A stretch of DNA of 64,000 bases from Hymenobacter siberiensis. Lineage in GTDB: Bacteria > Bacteroidota > Bacteroidia > Cytophagales > Hymenobacteraceae. A program made the position numbers and the translations under genes. How positions within the stretch are numbered: the first letter of the stretch is position 1; the number at the start of each line of letters is the position of its first letter. The notes below the pieces were generated by a model. It was not told the origin of the DNA. It saw only the letters and a list, made by a program, of their open reading frames with translations, and did no database searches. This document shows, piece after piece, positions 26,054 through 36,142 of the stretch. The stretch covers positions 4,154,001 to 4,218,000 of the forward strand of contig NZ_JAHLZY020000001.1 in NCBI RefSeq assembly GCF_018967865.2. Direction: 5' to 3'.

Positions 26054-26817
26054 TTAGTCCCTTGAGCTGCCAGTTGGCGGCGTAAATTTTATGGTCGTGA
26101 TTTTCGGTGGTGGCGGAGCAGCCCCTTCGCGCCCCAGGTATTGCCGGCTTGCCGGGCTGAATGTTTCGTCGGGTTCCAGGCGGGTTTGCCCGAGTATCAT
26201 TGGAGGGCGCCGGAGCAGCACCGTCACATCGGGGCCGGCCGCGAAGAAATGCAGGACGTAAGGCATCTGCCATTCTTCATCCTGGCCCTGCGCAGCAGCT
26301 GGCTCGGCCAGGCCGGCAATCAACTTGCTGCTGGCAAAACGATGCGGGACGACGAAGGCAAACGAACCGTCGGCCGCCGTATGGGTCTGGCACAGCGTAT
26401 CGGCTTCACAAATAATGATTGCTCCTGCCAGAGGCTTGCGGGATTCCTGGTCTAGTACCCGGCCCCGCACCAGCTGTCCATCCGGCACGGCAACAGCTGG
26501 CTTTTCTAGCGGAATGGCGGATGGCTGGTTGGGCGAGCAGCGCGTCAGGGTCAGCACGGCAACTACCGCCAACGCCAGCCCCGGTGCCGCCCGCCAGGTA
26601 AGGAGCCGGCCGGGCGCAGCTGCCCGGCCCGGAACCGGCCACAGGTATGCTCGCGGCCGGATTGCGCCAGATAAGCCAGTACTTCCGCAGTACTTTTTTG
26701 GCTAAAGTCCACGACTGTCTTCTGGCAGCTGGCACAATGCCGGCCTGCCCCGTCCGGCACCATTGCGCTCCAGCTTGCCGCGCATGGCTGGGGAATAAGA
26801 ATCGAAGTCGGTTTCAT
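26054..26817 (-). pseudogene. Cys-motif/carboxypeptidase-regulatory protein, copy A, frameshifted
   Basis: First member (downstream-most) of a tandem trio on the minus strand. The 5' frame (26817 down to about 26610) encodes the shared N-terminal motif IPQPCAASWSAMVPDGAGRHC, ASCQKTVVDF, AEVLAYLA, TCGRFRAGQL. It then runs into a stop after a shifted tail. The continuing part lies in another frame: LLTWRAAPGLALAVVAVLTLTRC is the expected membrane helix, followed by a carboxypeptidase-regulatory-like beta-sandwich (RGRVLDQESRKPLAGAII, TAADGSFAFVVP). A one-base change at about 26600-26620 would restore a single protein like its two intact neighbours. A separately translated 3' frame (ATG at 26572) is possible but would lack the Cys domain. 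Confidence 0.75.
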
Positions 26818-26887
26818 AGCCGCAAACTGTGTTTCAGCTAAACAGGAAAGTAACGCCGGATATTGCTTTGCGCCTGTTTGTTTCGCC

Positions 26888-27595
26888 TTACCCCTTCGGC
26901 GGGGCCACGGGCGGCTCGGGCATGCGGATTTTGCCCTTCACCTTTCCCCGGTTGGGCACCGACTCCATGGGCACGACCAGCGCGGCGGGCTGGGGCGAAG
27001 CCTTCAGGTCCAACGCCACGGTTTTTTCCTGAAAGTCGAACGGGTTTCCAAAAAACTTCAGCGTCACGCTGCCCCCGGCAATGGGGGCCCAGTCGCGGGC
27101 CATTATCAGTTCGAAGTTGCCTTTCTCGTCGGTGGTAGTGCCGAACTGCGTGTCGTTTATCAGCACGCGCACGCCGGGCACGACGGGGCCGCCAACGCCG
27201 TCCAGCACCTGGCCGCGAATGATAACCTGGCGCGCCGGGGCCATGGCCGGGTCGGTGGCCGGGGCAGCGGCAGTGGCCACGGGCGGCGGCTGGGGCGGCT
27301 TGGTGGCGCACGAAGTAGCCGACTGCCAGCCCAGCAGCGCGAGCCCGGCCAGCAGCCAGCGCCGCCAGCGCGTGGCCGGGGCCAACGGAGCCAGCTGCGC
27401 CGAATGAGCCAGGGCGCACACCGGCCGCCCGCCCTGCCGAGCCATAAAGGCCAGGATTTCGGCGTCGCTCATGCGGGTAAAATCCACCACTTCGGTGGCG
27501 CAGGCGGCGCAGTGGCGGCCGGAGGCCGTGGGCGACATGGCAGCCCAGGGCTGGGCGCAGGGCTGCGGAATGGAGATGCTGGGGAGAATAGCCAT
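26888..27595 (-). CDS. Cys-motif membrane protein with carboxypeptidase-regulatory domain, copy B
   Basis: A 235-residue protein, middle of the trio. Residues about 6-50 carry the shared motif: SIPQPCAQPWAAM, GRHCAACATEVVDF, AEILAFMA and a lone Cys (PVCALAHS) where the others have CGRF. A hydrophobic segment (about 78-93, WLLAGLALLGWQSATSC) follows, then a beta-sandwich of the carboxypeptidase-regulatory type (VIIRGQVLDGVGGPVVPGVRV, TTTDEKGNFELIM). Predicted topology is a cytoplasmic Cys-rich head, one membrane helix and an exported sandwich. Five cysteines in CxxC-like spacing could bind zinc. The family recurs in Bacteroidota annotations without a known function, to my knowledge. Confidence 0.8.
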   Translation of the reverse strand: MAILPSISIPQPCAQPWAAMSPTASGRHCAACATEVVDFTRMSDAEILAFMARQGGRPVCALAHSAQLAPLAPATRWRRWLLAGLALLGWQSATSCATKPPQPPPVATAAAPATDPAMAPARQVIIRGQVLDGVGGPVVPGVRVLINDTQFGTTTDEKGNFELIMARDWAPIAGGSVTLKFFGNPFDFQEKTVALDLKASPQPAALVVPMESVPNRGKVKGKIRMPEPPVAPPKG

Positions 27596-27646
27596 GCGGC
27601 TAAAGTAGGGATTTTGGGGGGAGCAACGGGCAGCTGGCTCCCAATG

Positions 27647-28525
27647 TCAGTTGCGGCGGAAGGGCCGGGTGAGCCAGTATTTGCCCCAGTAATAGAAGCG
27701 GCGCGGGTGCCAGGGCGCGGGCGGCATGGGCCGGGGAAGAAGAATGACCTCGCCCAGCATGCCTTTCACATCGGCCTGCAGGCAGAAGTTTTGCGGCGCG
27801 CCCGCGGCGCTCGCTGGCAGCAGGCGCTGCTGCGTCAGGTAGCCCACGAATGACACGATAATCGTCACGTTAGCCGTGTGCGTCAGCTCCGGCGGCACCG
27901 TTAGCTCAAACGCACCATTATAGTTGGTGCTGGCCCCGATGGTGGTGCCTTTGAGGTAGATGGTGGCCCCCGGCACGCCCTCTTTACTGGGAAAATCAGT
28001 GACAATGCCCCGGAGTATTACGGGCGCGGGCGCCAAATATTCAGAGTACGTCGGAACGGAACTTATGCTCGCGGGCTCGCCCATGGTAAGCGGCCCGGAC
28101 ACTGGGGCAGCAGTAGCTGGCAAAGCAGCTCCTTTTTTCCCGGCCGGCGAAGCAGCCGGCACCGGGCCACCCCAGTAGCGGGCGCGCCATTCGCTGGGAG
28201 TTTGCGCGTGGGCCACCATACCGCTGCTTTCGCGCACTGCCCACAGCGCCACGGCCGCCGCCAGCCAGGCCCGCCACCGCGCCGTTGGGGCAGCCGGGGC
28301 AGCGCGCTGCAACGGCCGCTCAAGCTGCCCCGCCGCGAAACGGCCGCAGGTGCGGCCATTCGCAGCCCCGGCCAGGTAGGCCAGGATTTCGGCATCGGTT
28401 TTCAGGGTGAAGTCGACCACGGTTTTGGCGCAGGCGGTGCAGTGGCGGCCGGTGGCAGTGGGCAACATGGCGGCCCAGCTTTCGGGGCAGGGCTGCGGAA
28501 TGTGGAGGGCAGTGGTGGGGCGCAC
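27647..28525 (-). CDS. Cys-motif membrane protein with carboxypeptidase-regulatory domain, copy C
   Basis: A 292-residue protein, first of the trio in transcription order. The frame is open to 28684 but the preceding residues have no family resemblance; a GTG at 28525 placed just before TALHIPQPCPESW is taken as start. The motif reads IPQPCPESWAAMLP, GRHCTACAKTVVDF, AEILAYLA, RTCGRFAAGQLERP. A membrane helix (about 97-112, WLAAAVALWAVRESSG) follows, then about 80 residues of low complexity and a carboxypeptidase-regulatory sandwich (VILRGIVTDFPSKEGVPGATIYL, GAFELTVPPEL, VSFVGYLTQQ). The tail is Arg-rich. The three genes are close (52-70 bp gaps) and may be one operon. Function unknown. Confidence 0.78.
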   Translation of the reverse strand: MRPTTALHIPQPCPESWAAMLPTATGRHCTACAKTVVDFTLKTDAEILAYLAGAANGRTCGRFAAGQLERPLQRAAPAAPTARWRAWLAAAVALWAVRESSGMVAHAQTPSEWRARYWGGPVPAASPAGKKGAALPATAAPVSGPLTMGEPASISSVPTYSEYLAPAPVILRGIVTDFPSKEGVPGATIYLKGTTIGASTNYNGAFELTVPPELTHTANVTIIVSFVGYLTQQRLLPASAAGAPQNFCLQADVKGMLGEVILLPRPMPPAPWHPRRFYYWGKYWLTRPFRRN

Positions 28526-28808
28526 GGGCAGGCAGTGAGCGGCTTTGCCCTTCCGATGCCAGCCGCCGCGCAAATGCACACGACCAATTCGCAAAATCCC
28601 GTATCTTGAGTAGACTTGTTGCGTAATTTTTGTGCTTAAAATCAGCCTATTACAGGCATGAAATCGCGCTAATTTTATTGGCAATGTGGCTTAGACGTTC
28701 TCTTTGCAATTTTTGTCGGTTTTTATTGTTGATATAATTAATTGATTATCAAGGCTTTTTGCTTCGCAACAACTCTAGTACCTATCCGGCCGCTCAAGCT
28801 CTTTCCAC

Positions 28809-29312
28809 ATGAAAACGCTCCTCCGATTTGCGCCGCTGGCGCTGGTTGCCCTTCCCTTGTTCAGCCACGCCCAGCAGCGCGGTGGTAGCGCGGTGGGGCT
28901 CAAAATTCCGGCTTCGCCCGCGCCGGCCACCGGGCACTGGCTGGCCGGCGCGTACGTCACGGGCAGCTACGCGCCGGTGCTGGCACCCGGCCTGGCCGGC
29001 TACGGCGTGCAACCCTACCTGCGCTACGTACTGGGCAAAGGCGAGCGGGCGCGGCCCTTCGTACAATATAGCCTCTCGCCCTATTGGGTGCAGCCCTACG
29101 GCAGCTACGCACCCTTCGGCGGGGCCGATGGCAGCAGCGGCAACCCGGCATTTGCGCCGCTACCACTGCGCGGAGCGGTACCCAACAGCTTCAACTACAA
29201 CGGCTACGGCGGGGGGCTGGGTAGCTTGTCGGTGGGAATGCCGGTGCGGGTGGGCAGCGGCACCATGACGGTGCACGTGGCCGGCAGCCTGCTGAGCGGG
29301 CTGCTGCGCTAG
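28809..29312 (+). CDS. Small secreted protein of unknown function
   Basis: A 167-residue exported protein with a clear signal peptide (MKTLLRFAPLALVALPLFSHAQQ). The mature part is rich in Gly, Tyr, Pro and Ala with short alternating stretches (YGVQPYLRYVLG, RPFVQYSLSPYWVQ, GGLGSLSVGMPVRVG), reminiscent of a small outer-membrane barrel, but no family was recognised. It is divergent from the Cys-motif trio across 283 bp of markedly AT-rich DNA, and is followed by the amino-acid permease gene 81 bp later on the same strand. Confidence 0.75.
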   Translation: MKTLLRFAPLALVALPLFSHAQQRGGSAVGLKIPASPAPATGHWLAGAYVTGSYAPVLAPGLAGYGVQPYLRYVLGKGERARPFVQYSLSPYWVQPYGSYAPFGGADGSSGNPAFAPLPLRGAVPNSFNYNGYGGGLGSLSVGMPVRVGSGTMTVHVAGSLLSGLLR

Positions 29313-29393
29313 CGGCCGCGAACGGGGCTGGCCGCGCCGCAAGCCGCGCCGGGGCATTATCTTTTCGCCCCCAAACCCGCCCCCCGTTCGTTC

Positions 29394-31193
<1,800 letters not shown>

Positions 31194-31280
31194 GCGCACC
31201 GGCCGGTAAATCAGCCTCTCCGCGTACGCAGAGAGGCGGCCAGCGTGCTTTTTTAATCCCGGGTTTTTCCTGCCAAATTC

Positions 31281-31841
31281 TTGGTTCCAGCCGCCTTCCT
31301 CACCTTTCGCCTGCACGGCACCATTCCCGCCGCCACCGGCTGCGAGCTGGCCGCCGAATTGCGCCTGGCCCGGGAAGCCGGCACCGACCACCAGCGCGCC
31401 CAGAAGCAGTTCTTTGCCCGATTTGATGCCGTGCTGGACCGGGCACCCATCGGGGCGGGGTATTTCGAAAACGAGAAGATGGCCGAGGTGCTGGCCGGCG
31501 AAATCATGATGCTGGAAGAAACCGGCTTCACCGTCCACGGCTTCGCCATTCTGCCCAACCACGCGCACATCGTGCTGCATTTACCGGCCAGCAGCAACCT
31601 GTCTTTCGCCAAAGCAATTGACCTGCTCCACCTGCGCACGGGCACCGCCTGCCGCCGCCTGGTGCGCCCCAAGCTCCCGCCCGAAGCCCAGTTCTGGCAG
31701 GTGGGCTGGTTCAATTACGAGGTGCAGGGCGAAGCCGAGCTGACGCGGGTGCTGGCCTACGTGCGCGGCAACGCCCGGCAGGCCGGGTTGCCAGCGCGGT
31801 TTCAGGAGTGGCCGTATGTGAGTGAAGGAAAGGAGAAATAA
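31281..31841 (+). CDS. REP-associated tyrosine transposase (RAYT, Y1/HUH family)
   Basis: A 186-residue single-strand DNA transposase-like protein of the TnpA-REP group. The HUH motif is seen as LPNHAHIVL (His94, His96) and a candidate catalytic tyrosine is Tyr160 in VLAYVRGNARQAG. The N-terminal strand AAFLTFRLHGTIP also fits. The start is a TTG at 31281 because no ATG is available before the first conserved strand, and the true start could be a few codons different. An R1 palindrome begins only 1 nt after its stop codon, the arrangement expected for a RAYT and its REP substrate. These genes are domesticated and non-proliferating in other bacteria. Confidence 0.85.
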   Translation: MVPAAFLTFRLHGTIPAATGCELAAELRLAREAGTDHQRAQKQFFARFDAVLDRAPIGAGYFENEKMAEVLAGEIMMLEETGFTVHGFAILPNHAHIVLHLPASSNLSFAKAIDLLHLRTGTACRRLVRPKLPPEAQFWQVGWFNYEVQGEAELTRVLAYVRGNARQAGLPARFQEWPYVSEGKEK

Positions 31842-31842
31842 A

Positions 31843-31947
31843 CGGTCATGCCGAGCGGAGCCGAGGCATGACCGTACCACCACTAATTCTTTTCTCGCGA
31901 GTGAATTACTACCACACGCGAGATACCTCGGCTCCGCTCGGCATGAC
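31843..31947. repeat. R1 palindrome (copy 4), next to the RAYT gene
   Basis: Left arm CGGTCATGCCGAGCGGAGCC and right arm GGCTCCGCTCGGCATGAC, with an extra internal hairpin GGTCATGCC...GGCATGACC. It starts 1 nt after the RAYT stop codon. Confidence 0.9.
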
Positions 31948-32006
31948 TGCTCTTCCACTTCCTCCCCAATCCCAACCCCTCCGCCAGCCCGTAACTCCGG
32001 CTGCTT

Positions 32007-32984
32007 ATGCGCCTGTTGCTCCTGCTGATTCTCTGCTTATCCGGCTCCGTAAGCCGCGCCGCGCCCGCCCCGGTCGATACCCTGCGGCCCCTCAGCCCCG
32101 CCCGGCTGCTAACCTACACCTATGCGAATGACCTGTTCTTTCGCACCGACTACTACTTCACGCAAGGCATAACGCTCACGCTGGTGCACCCGGCCCTGGC
32201 GCGGCTGCCGGTGCGGCACCTGCTGGCGGCCGGCCCGCGCGGCAGCACGCAGCAATACGACCTCACGCTGCGCTACGACGGCTTTACGCCCCTACGTATT
32301 CAGGATGCCTTTATTCGGGTGGGCGACCGGCCCTACGCGGCGTATTTGTACGGGTCGTTTTCCCGAATCAGCAACCAGCCTAGGCGGCACCAGCGTCTGA
32401 CCACGGCGCTGGAAATCGGCTTCATCGGGCCGGCGGCGGGCGGCAAGGAGCTGCAAACCGCCATTCACCGCGTCACGGGCAACGCCGAGCCGCGCGGCTG
32501 GGACTATCAGATTCGCAATGCGCCCATTATCGGCTACCGGGTGGAAGTTGAGCAACTGCTGGCTGCTGGCCGCTTCGCAGAAGTGCTGGGCAACGCGGAG
32601 GCTTCGCTGAGCACACTGTACACGTATGCCGACACTGGGCTGCGGCTGCGAGTAGGAAAATTCAGGCCCTATTTCATGAATCCGCAGACGACAGGCCCGG
32701 AGCACAAAAACGAGACCCCACCTTGGCAGCTTTACGGCGAAGCCTCGCTGACTGGCCGCCTCATCGGCTACGATGCCACTTTGCAGGGCAGCCCCTTCAC
32801 CAACCGCGACCCGTACACGCTGCCCGCCAGCGACGTGCGGCGGGCCGTGCTGCGCAGCACGGGCGGCGTGGTGCTGGCCCACGGCGGCGTGAGCTTCGCC
32901 GCCACCGCCACCTGGGTTTCGCCGGAGTTTGCTGGGGGCCGCTCGCACCGCTGGGGGCATTTGGGGCTGACGGTGGGGTTCTGA
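32007..32984 (+). CDS. LpxR-family lipid A deacylase (DUF2219)
   Basis: A 325-residue outer-membrane barrel predicted to remove the 3'-acyloxyacyl group of lipid A, or a relative of that enzyme. It has a signal peptide (MRLLLLLILCLSGSVSRAAP), the family's N-terminal signature with YANDLFFRTDYYFTQGITL (Asn and Asp ligands of the calcium/active site) and RVGDRPYAAYLYGSF, and GWDYQIRNAPIIGYRVE. The chain ends in phenylalanine (LGLTVGF). Position in the outer membrane is inferred. It stands alone between an R1 palindrome and an R7 palindrome. Confidence 0.88.
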   Translation: MRLLLLLILCLSGSVSRAAPAPVDTLRPLSPARLLTYTYANDLFFRTDYYFTQGITLTLVHPALARLPVRHLLAAGPRGSTQQYDLTLRYDGFTPLRIQDAFIRVGDRPYAAYLYGSFSRISNQPRRHQRLTTALEIGFIGPAAGGKELQTAIHRVTGNAEPRGWDYQIRNAPIIGYRVEVEQLLAAGRFAEVLGNAEASLSTLYTYADTGLRLRVGKFRPYFMNPQTTGPEHKNETPPWQLYGEASLTGRLIGYDATLQGSPFTNRDPYTLPASDVRRAVLRSTGGVVLAHGGVSFAATATWVSPEFAGGRSHRWGHLGLTVGF

Positions 32985-32988
32985 GCGA

Positions 32989-33051
32989 ACGTCTACCTCA
33001 CCCCCTGACCCCCTCTTTTTTGGAGAGAGGGTCAGGGGGTGAGGTGGACGT
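32989..33051. repeat. R7 palindrome (CACCCCCTGACCCCCTC family, copy 1)
   Basis: Arms ACGTCTACCTCACCCCCTGACCCCCTC and GAGGGTCAGGGGGTGAGGTGGACGT with a short loop, between convergent LpxR and EamA genes; can act as a terminator. Confidence 0.85.
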
Positions 33052-33068
33052 CAGGGCTCAAAGCATAC

Positions 33069-34121
33069 CTACTTTGCCCGGTGAATAATCAACACACCTG
33101 CTAGAATAACCACCATGCCGGCGAAGTGCCAGAGGTTGAAGGCCTCGCCATCGAGCGCGCCCCAGGCCAGCGCCACGATGGGAATGAGGTAGGTACTGGA
33201 CGACGCAAACAGCGCGGTGGATTGCTGAATCAGCTTATTGAACAGCACCATCGCCACCGCCGTGCTCATGGTGGCCAGCAGGGCGATGTAGCCAAACGCC
33301 ATCCACGCCCCCGGCACGGTGGCCAGCTTGTGCAGGAAGGCCGTGCCCAGCAGCAGATATACCAGCGCCGGCCCGCCAATGAGCAGCAACAGTACCGACG
33401 TCACCGCCACGGGCGTCAGGCCACCCAGCTTGTACTTAATCACATTCACGCTCAGGCCGTAGCCGACCGTAGCAATTAGAATATAGATGCCGTACCAGGC
33501 GTTGCCTTCGCCCGTGGGTGTATCGGTACCGCCGCTGCCGCCGAGCAGCAGCATCACCACCGTGCCCACCAGGCCCAGCGAAATTCCCAGCACCCGCAGG
33601 CTCGTGAGACGCTGCCCAAACAGCAGGGCACCCATCAGCAGCGTGAACACCACCGTGAGGGCATTGAGCACGCCCGCTAGCCCCGAAGCCAGCTTGGTTT
33701 CGGCATAGGCAAATAGAAACGCCGGAATGAGCGTACCCACCACCCCACTAATTGCCAGCCACTTGAAACGACTACGCTCAACCTTGCCCACATGGCGCAG
33801 AGCAAACGGCAGCAGCAGCAACGCCGCTACGCTCACACGGGTAGCCCCGAGCTCTGTGGCCGAAAACACGACCAGCCCTTTCTTCATCAGGATAAACGAC
33901 GTGCCCCAGATGGAAGCCAGAATAATCAGCAGCATCCACGCCACGGGCGAGGTAACGGCCGGCGCGGCCGCGGTCGGCGCTTCGGTGGCTTCGAGGGAAG
34001 CCGATTCGTCGGCAGCCCCGGACAGGCTGGTTTCGGCAGCGGCCAGCACGGCCAGTGAAGCCCCCCCAGCGGGCATCGGGACGAGTGAGGAAGGGGCAGC
34101 GGGTGGGCGTTTGGATAACAT
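33069..34121 (-). CDS. EamA/DMT-family transporter
   Basis: A 350-residue drug/metabolite-type exporter with ten predicted membrane helices arranged as two EamA repeats (first SIWGTSFILMKKGL, second GYGLSVNVIKYKLGGL). The first about 60 residues after the ATG at 34121 are an Ala/Ser/Glu-rich, low-complexity cytoplasmic extension unusual for the family. Substrate is unknown; members export amino acids or other metabolites. A TACCTTTG box ends 4 nt upstream of the start codon. Its 3' end is separated from LpxR by the R7 palindrome. Confidence 0.9.
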   Translation of the reverse strand: MLSKRPPAAPSSLVPMPAGGASLAVLAAAETSLSGAADESASLEATEAPTAAAPAVTSPVAWMLLIILASIWGTSFILMKKGLVVFSATELGATRVSVAALLLLPFALRHVGKVERSRFKWLAISGVVGTLIPAFLFAYAETKLASGLAGVLNALTVVFTLLMGALLFGQRLTSLRVLGISLGLVGTVVMLLLGGSGGTDTPTGEGNAWYGIYILIATVGYGLSVNVIKYKLGGLTPVAVTSVLLLLIGGPALVYLLLGTAFLHKLATVPGAWMAFGYIALLATMSTAVAMVLFNKLIQQSTALFASSSTYLIPIVALAWGALDGEAFNLWHFAGMVVILAGVLIIHRAK

Positions 34122-34125
34122 ACCG

Positions 34126-34133
34126 CAAAGGTA
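34126..34133 (-). promoter_or_regulatory. -7 box TACCTTTG of the EamA gene
   Basis: Perfect TAnnTTTG match 4 nt upstream of the start codon on the minus strand. Confidence 0.5.
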
Positions 34134-34328
34134 CAAGGCCCTCCGCACGGCGGCCGGCGATGCTCCTACAGCCGCCGTGACCCAGTGCTTGCCTAATTTT
34201 TGTCATGCCGGCCGGGCTCCGGTAGCCTGATTGCCTCTGAGGGTCCATAGAAGCCTGATATTCGTCAAGTTTCCTTTCGAACCCTACTTATGCCTGGGTT
34301 GTTAGTATATCCTACCGAAATCCTGCCG

Positions 34329-34336
34329 TAATTTTG
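34329..34336 (+). promoter_or_regulatory. -7 box TAATTTTG of hemA
   Basis: Fits TAnnTTTG and lies 27 nt before the hemA ATG at 34364, with a possible TTG about 27 nt upstream. Confidence 0.4.
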
Positions 34337-34363
34337 TAGTCCGATTTCGTGTCGATTCCGTCT

Positions 34364-35638
34364 ATGTCGCATCCGTTCAAGGCTGTTAGCCTCTCCTTCA
34401 AGAAAGCCCCGCTTGCCATTCGTGAGTTGCTTTCGCTGGATGAGGCCGCCTGCCGCCGCTTCCTGAATATGCTGCACAATGAGCTGGGCCTTAATGACCT
34501 GCTCGTGCTAAGCACCTGCAACCGCACCGAGGTGTACTACACCGCCGAGGATGACCGCAGCCGCGAGATTATCCTCGCCCTGGGCCACCTGAAGGACCGC
34601 GCCGACATCGGCCAGTTCCTCCCCTATTTCGACCTGCTGCCCGACGCCGACGCGGCCGTGCGGCACCTTTTCGAAGTAGCCATGGGCCTCGAAGCCCAGG
34701 TAGTGGGCGACCTGCAAATCAGCAACCAGGTAAAAACGGCCTACCAGTGGAGCGCCGATGCCGATGCCGCCGGCCCCTTCCTGCACCGCCTGCTGCACAC
34801 CGTATTCTTCACCAACAAACGCGTGCAAACCGAAACCAGCTTCCGCGACGGGGCGGCTTCGATAAGCTACGCCGCCTTGGAGCTGGTGGAAGAGTTGACC
34901 GCCGACGTGGCCAACCCCAAAGTGTTGGTGGTGGGCCTGGGCGAAATCGGGGCCGATGTGTGCCGCCATCTGTCGGCCAGCAAGGCCTTCGGCGAAGTCA
35001 CCATCTGCAATCGCACCCGTGCCAAGGCCGAAGAGCTGGCCGCCGAGTGCAACATGCGCCTCGTTGATTTTGAAGACCTCGTGCCGGCACTGAAAGATGC
35101 CGACGTAGTTATTTCCTCCATCAACCGCAGCGAGCCCTTCTTCACCCGTGAGCTGGCCGAAAACCTCGACGTGCTCAGCTTCAAGTTCCTGATTGACCTG
35201 AGCGTGCCCCGCAGTATTGCCGCCGATGTGGAGCAGGTGCCCGGCGTGCTGGTCTACAACATCGACGCCATCCAGAGCAAGGCCTCAGCGGCTCTGCAAA
35301 CGCGCTTGGCCGCTGTGCCGCAGGTGCGCGCCATCATCGCCGAAAGCATTGCCAGCCTCAATGACTGGGCCAAGGAAATGATGGTATCGCCCCTCATCCA
35401 GAAGATGAAGGCCAGCCTCGAAACCCTGCGCCAGGAGGAAATGGACCGCTACCAGAAGCGCGCCACCCCCGCCGAAAGCAAGCTCCTCGACGAGGCCACC
35501 CGCTCGCTGATGCAGAAGATTCTGAAGCAGCACGTGTTGCAACTGAAATCGGCCTGCCGCCGCGACGATGGCGGCCAGCTGGTGGAACTGCTGGGCGAGT
35601 TGTTCGATTTAGAGAAGGCGGGCGAGCCCGCCGCGTAG
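34364..35638 (+). CDS. hemA: Glutamyl-tRNA reductase
   Basis: First committed enzyme of tetrapyrrole synthesis by the C5 route; reduces glutamyl-tRNA to glutamate-1-semialdehyde with NADPH. The 424-residue protein has the catalytic domain with Cys52 in LVLSTCNRTEVYY, the NADPH-binding domain with VVGLGEIGADVCRHL and TICNRTRAKAEELA, and a C-terminal dimerisation helix domain. The frame is open five codons upstream of the chosen ATG (GTG at 34349), but the ATG lies at the natural N-terminus (SHPFKAVSL). No other hem gene is in the window. The gene ends with a strong terminator. Confidence 0.97.
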   Translation: MSHPFKAVSLSFKKAPLAIRELLSLDEAACRRFLNMLHNELGLNDLLVLSTCNRTEVYYTAEDDRSREIILALGHLKDRADIGQFLPYFDLLPDADAAVRHLFEVAMGLEAQVVGDLQISNQVKTAYQWSADADAAGPFLHRLLHTVFFTNKRVQTETSFRDGAASISYAALELVEELTADVANPKVLVVGLGEIGADVCRHLSASKAFGEVTICNRTRAKAEELAAECNMRLVDFEDLVPALKDADVVISSINRSEPFFTRELAENLDVLSFKFLIDLSVPRSIAADVEQVPGVLVYNIDAIQSKASAALQTRLAAVPQVRAIIAESIASLNDWAKEMMVSPLIQKMKASLETLRQEEMDRYQKRATPAESKLLDEATRSLMQKILKQHVLQLKSACRRDDGGQLVELLGELFDLEKAGEPAA

Positions 35639-35701
35639 GGGTCCCAAAATTCAGTTGCAATGAGCATAGCGGAACAACTGTTGCTCTAATCAACCAGAGT
35701 A

Positions 35702-35755
35702 ATTTTATAATAAAAGCCCCACCACTGCAAGGTTTTGGGGCTTTTATTATAAAAT
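35702..35755. terminator. Terminator after hemA
   Basis: Arms ATTTTATAATAAAAGCCCC and GGGGCTTTTATTATAAAAT pair perfectly over 19 bp with a 16-nt loop; A and T runs on both sides. Confidence 0.9.
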
Positions 35756-35814
35756 CTATTTCCAATAATTTTAGCAACTGCTGTATCGGGTTTCCAAATG
35801 CAAATAGCTCTCGG

Positions 35815-35822
35815 TACCTTTA
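35815..35822 (+). promoter_or_regulatory. Possible -7 box TACCTTTA of the microgene
   Basis: One mismatch from TAnnTTTG, about 118 nt upstream of the 43-codon ORF, giving a structured leader. No clear -33. Confidence 0.3.
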
Positions 35823-35852
35823 CACAGCACGGTTAATCCACCTCACCTCGGC

Positions 35853-35900
35853 GGTCTTTGAGAAAAGACAAAGCCCCGGCCGGTGGAACGGTCGGGGCTT
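35853..35900. ncRNA. Two tandem hairpins in the leader of the microgene
   Basis: A small stem GTCTTT/AAAGAC (35853-35868) is followed by a 12-bp stem AAGCCCCGGCCG/CGGTCGGGGCTT with a GTGGAA loop (35871-35900). No T-run follows on the plus strand, so it is unlikely to be a plus-strand terminator; it may be a minus-strand terminator or an RNA regulatory structure ahead of the ORF. The RNA class is unknown. Confidence 0.45.
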
Positions 35901-35939
35901 AAAAGAAGAAGGTGGTTGGACACCTAATTCTCCCTGAAG

Positions 35940-36071
35940 ATGAGAAACAAGCGTGTAAAACCGGGGGCCAAGTTGCGACTTGACCTCCAGCTGTCCGATG
36001 AGCTAGTCAAGTGGCTTATCGGACTTGCAGTAGGCGGTGGCGCCCTATCGGCGGCCATCCACTACCTGTAA
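35940..36071 (+). CDS. 43-residue basic single-helix membrane microprotein
   Basis: A short ORF starting at ATG 35940 and ending TAA at 36071. The first about 15 residues are basic (MRNKRVKPGAKLRLDLQL) and the rest is one hydrophobic segment, about residues 22-43 (ELVKWLIGLAVGGGALSAAI...HYL). It lies within an AT-rich island flanked by strong hairpins before (35853-35900) and after (36080-36116), so it looks like its own transcription unit. No family was recognised. A small hydrophobic peptide with a structured leader fits several possibilities (a type I toxin, a small regulatory membrane peptide, or a mobile-element remnant); none can be chosen from sequence alone. Confidence 0.5.
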   Translation: MRNKRVKPGAKLRLDLQLSDELVKWLIGLAVGGGALSAAIHYL

Positions 36072-36079
36072 GAGGCGGC

Positions 36080-36116
36080 AAGGGGTTGGACCGGGAGGTT
36101 CAGCCCCTTGTTTATT
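36080..36116 (+). terminator. Terminator after the microgene
   Basis: Stem AAGGGGTTGGA/TTCAGCCCCTT (11 bp with GU pairs, 8-nt loop) followed by GTTTATT on the plus strand. Confidence 0.7.
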
Positions 36117-36142
36117 GGTATTCTACGCTGCAAATCTACGGC

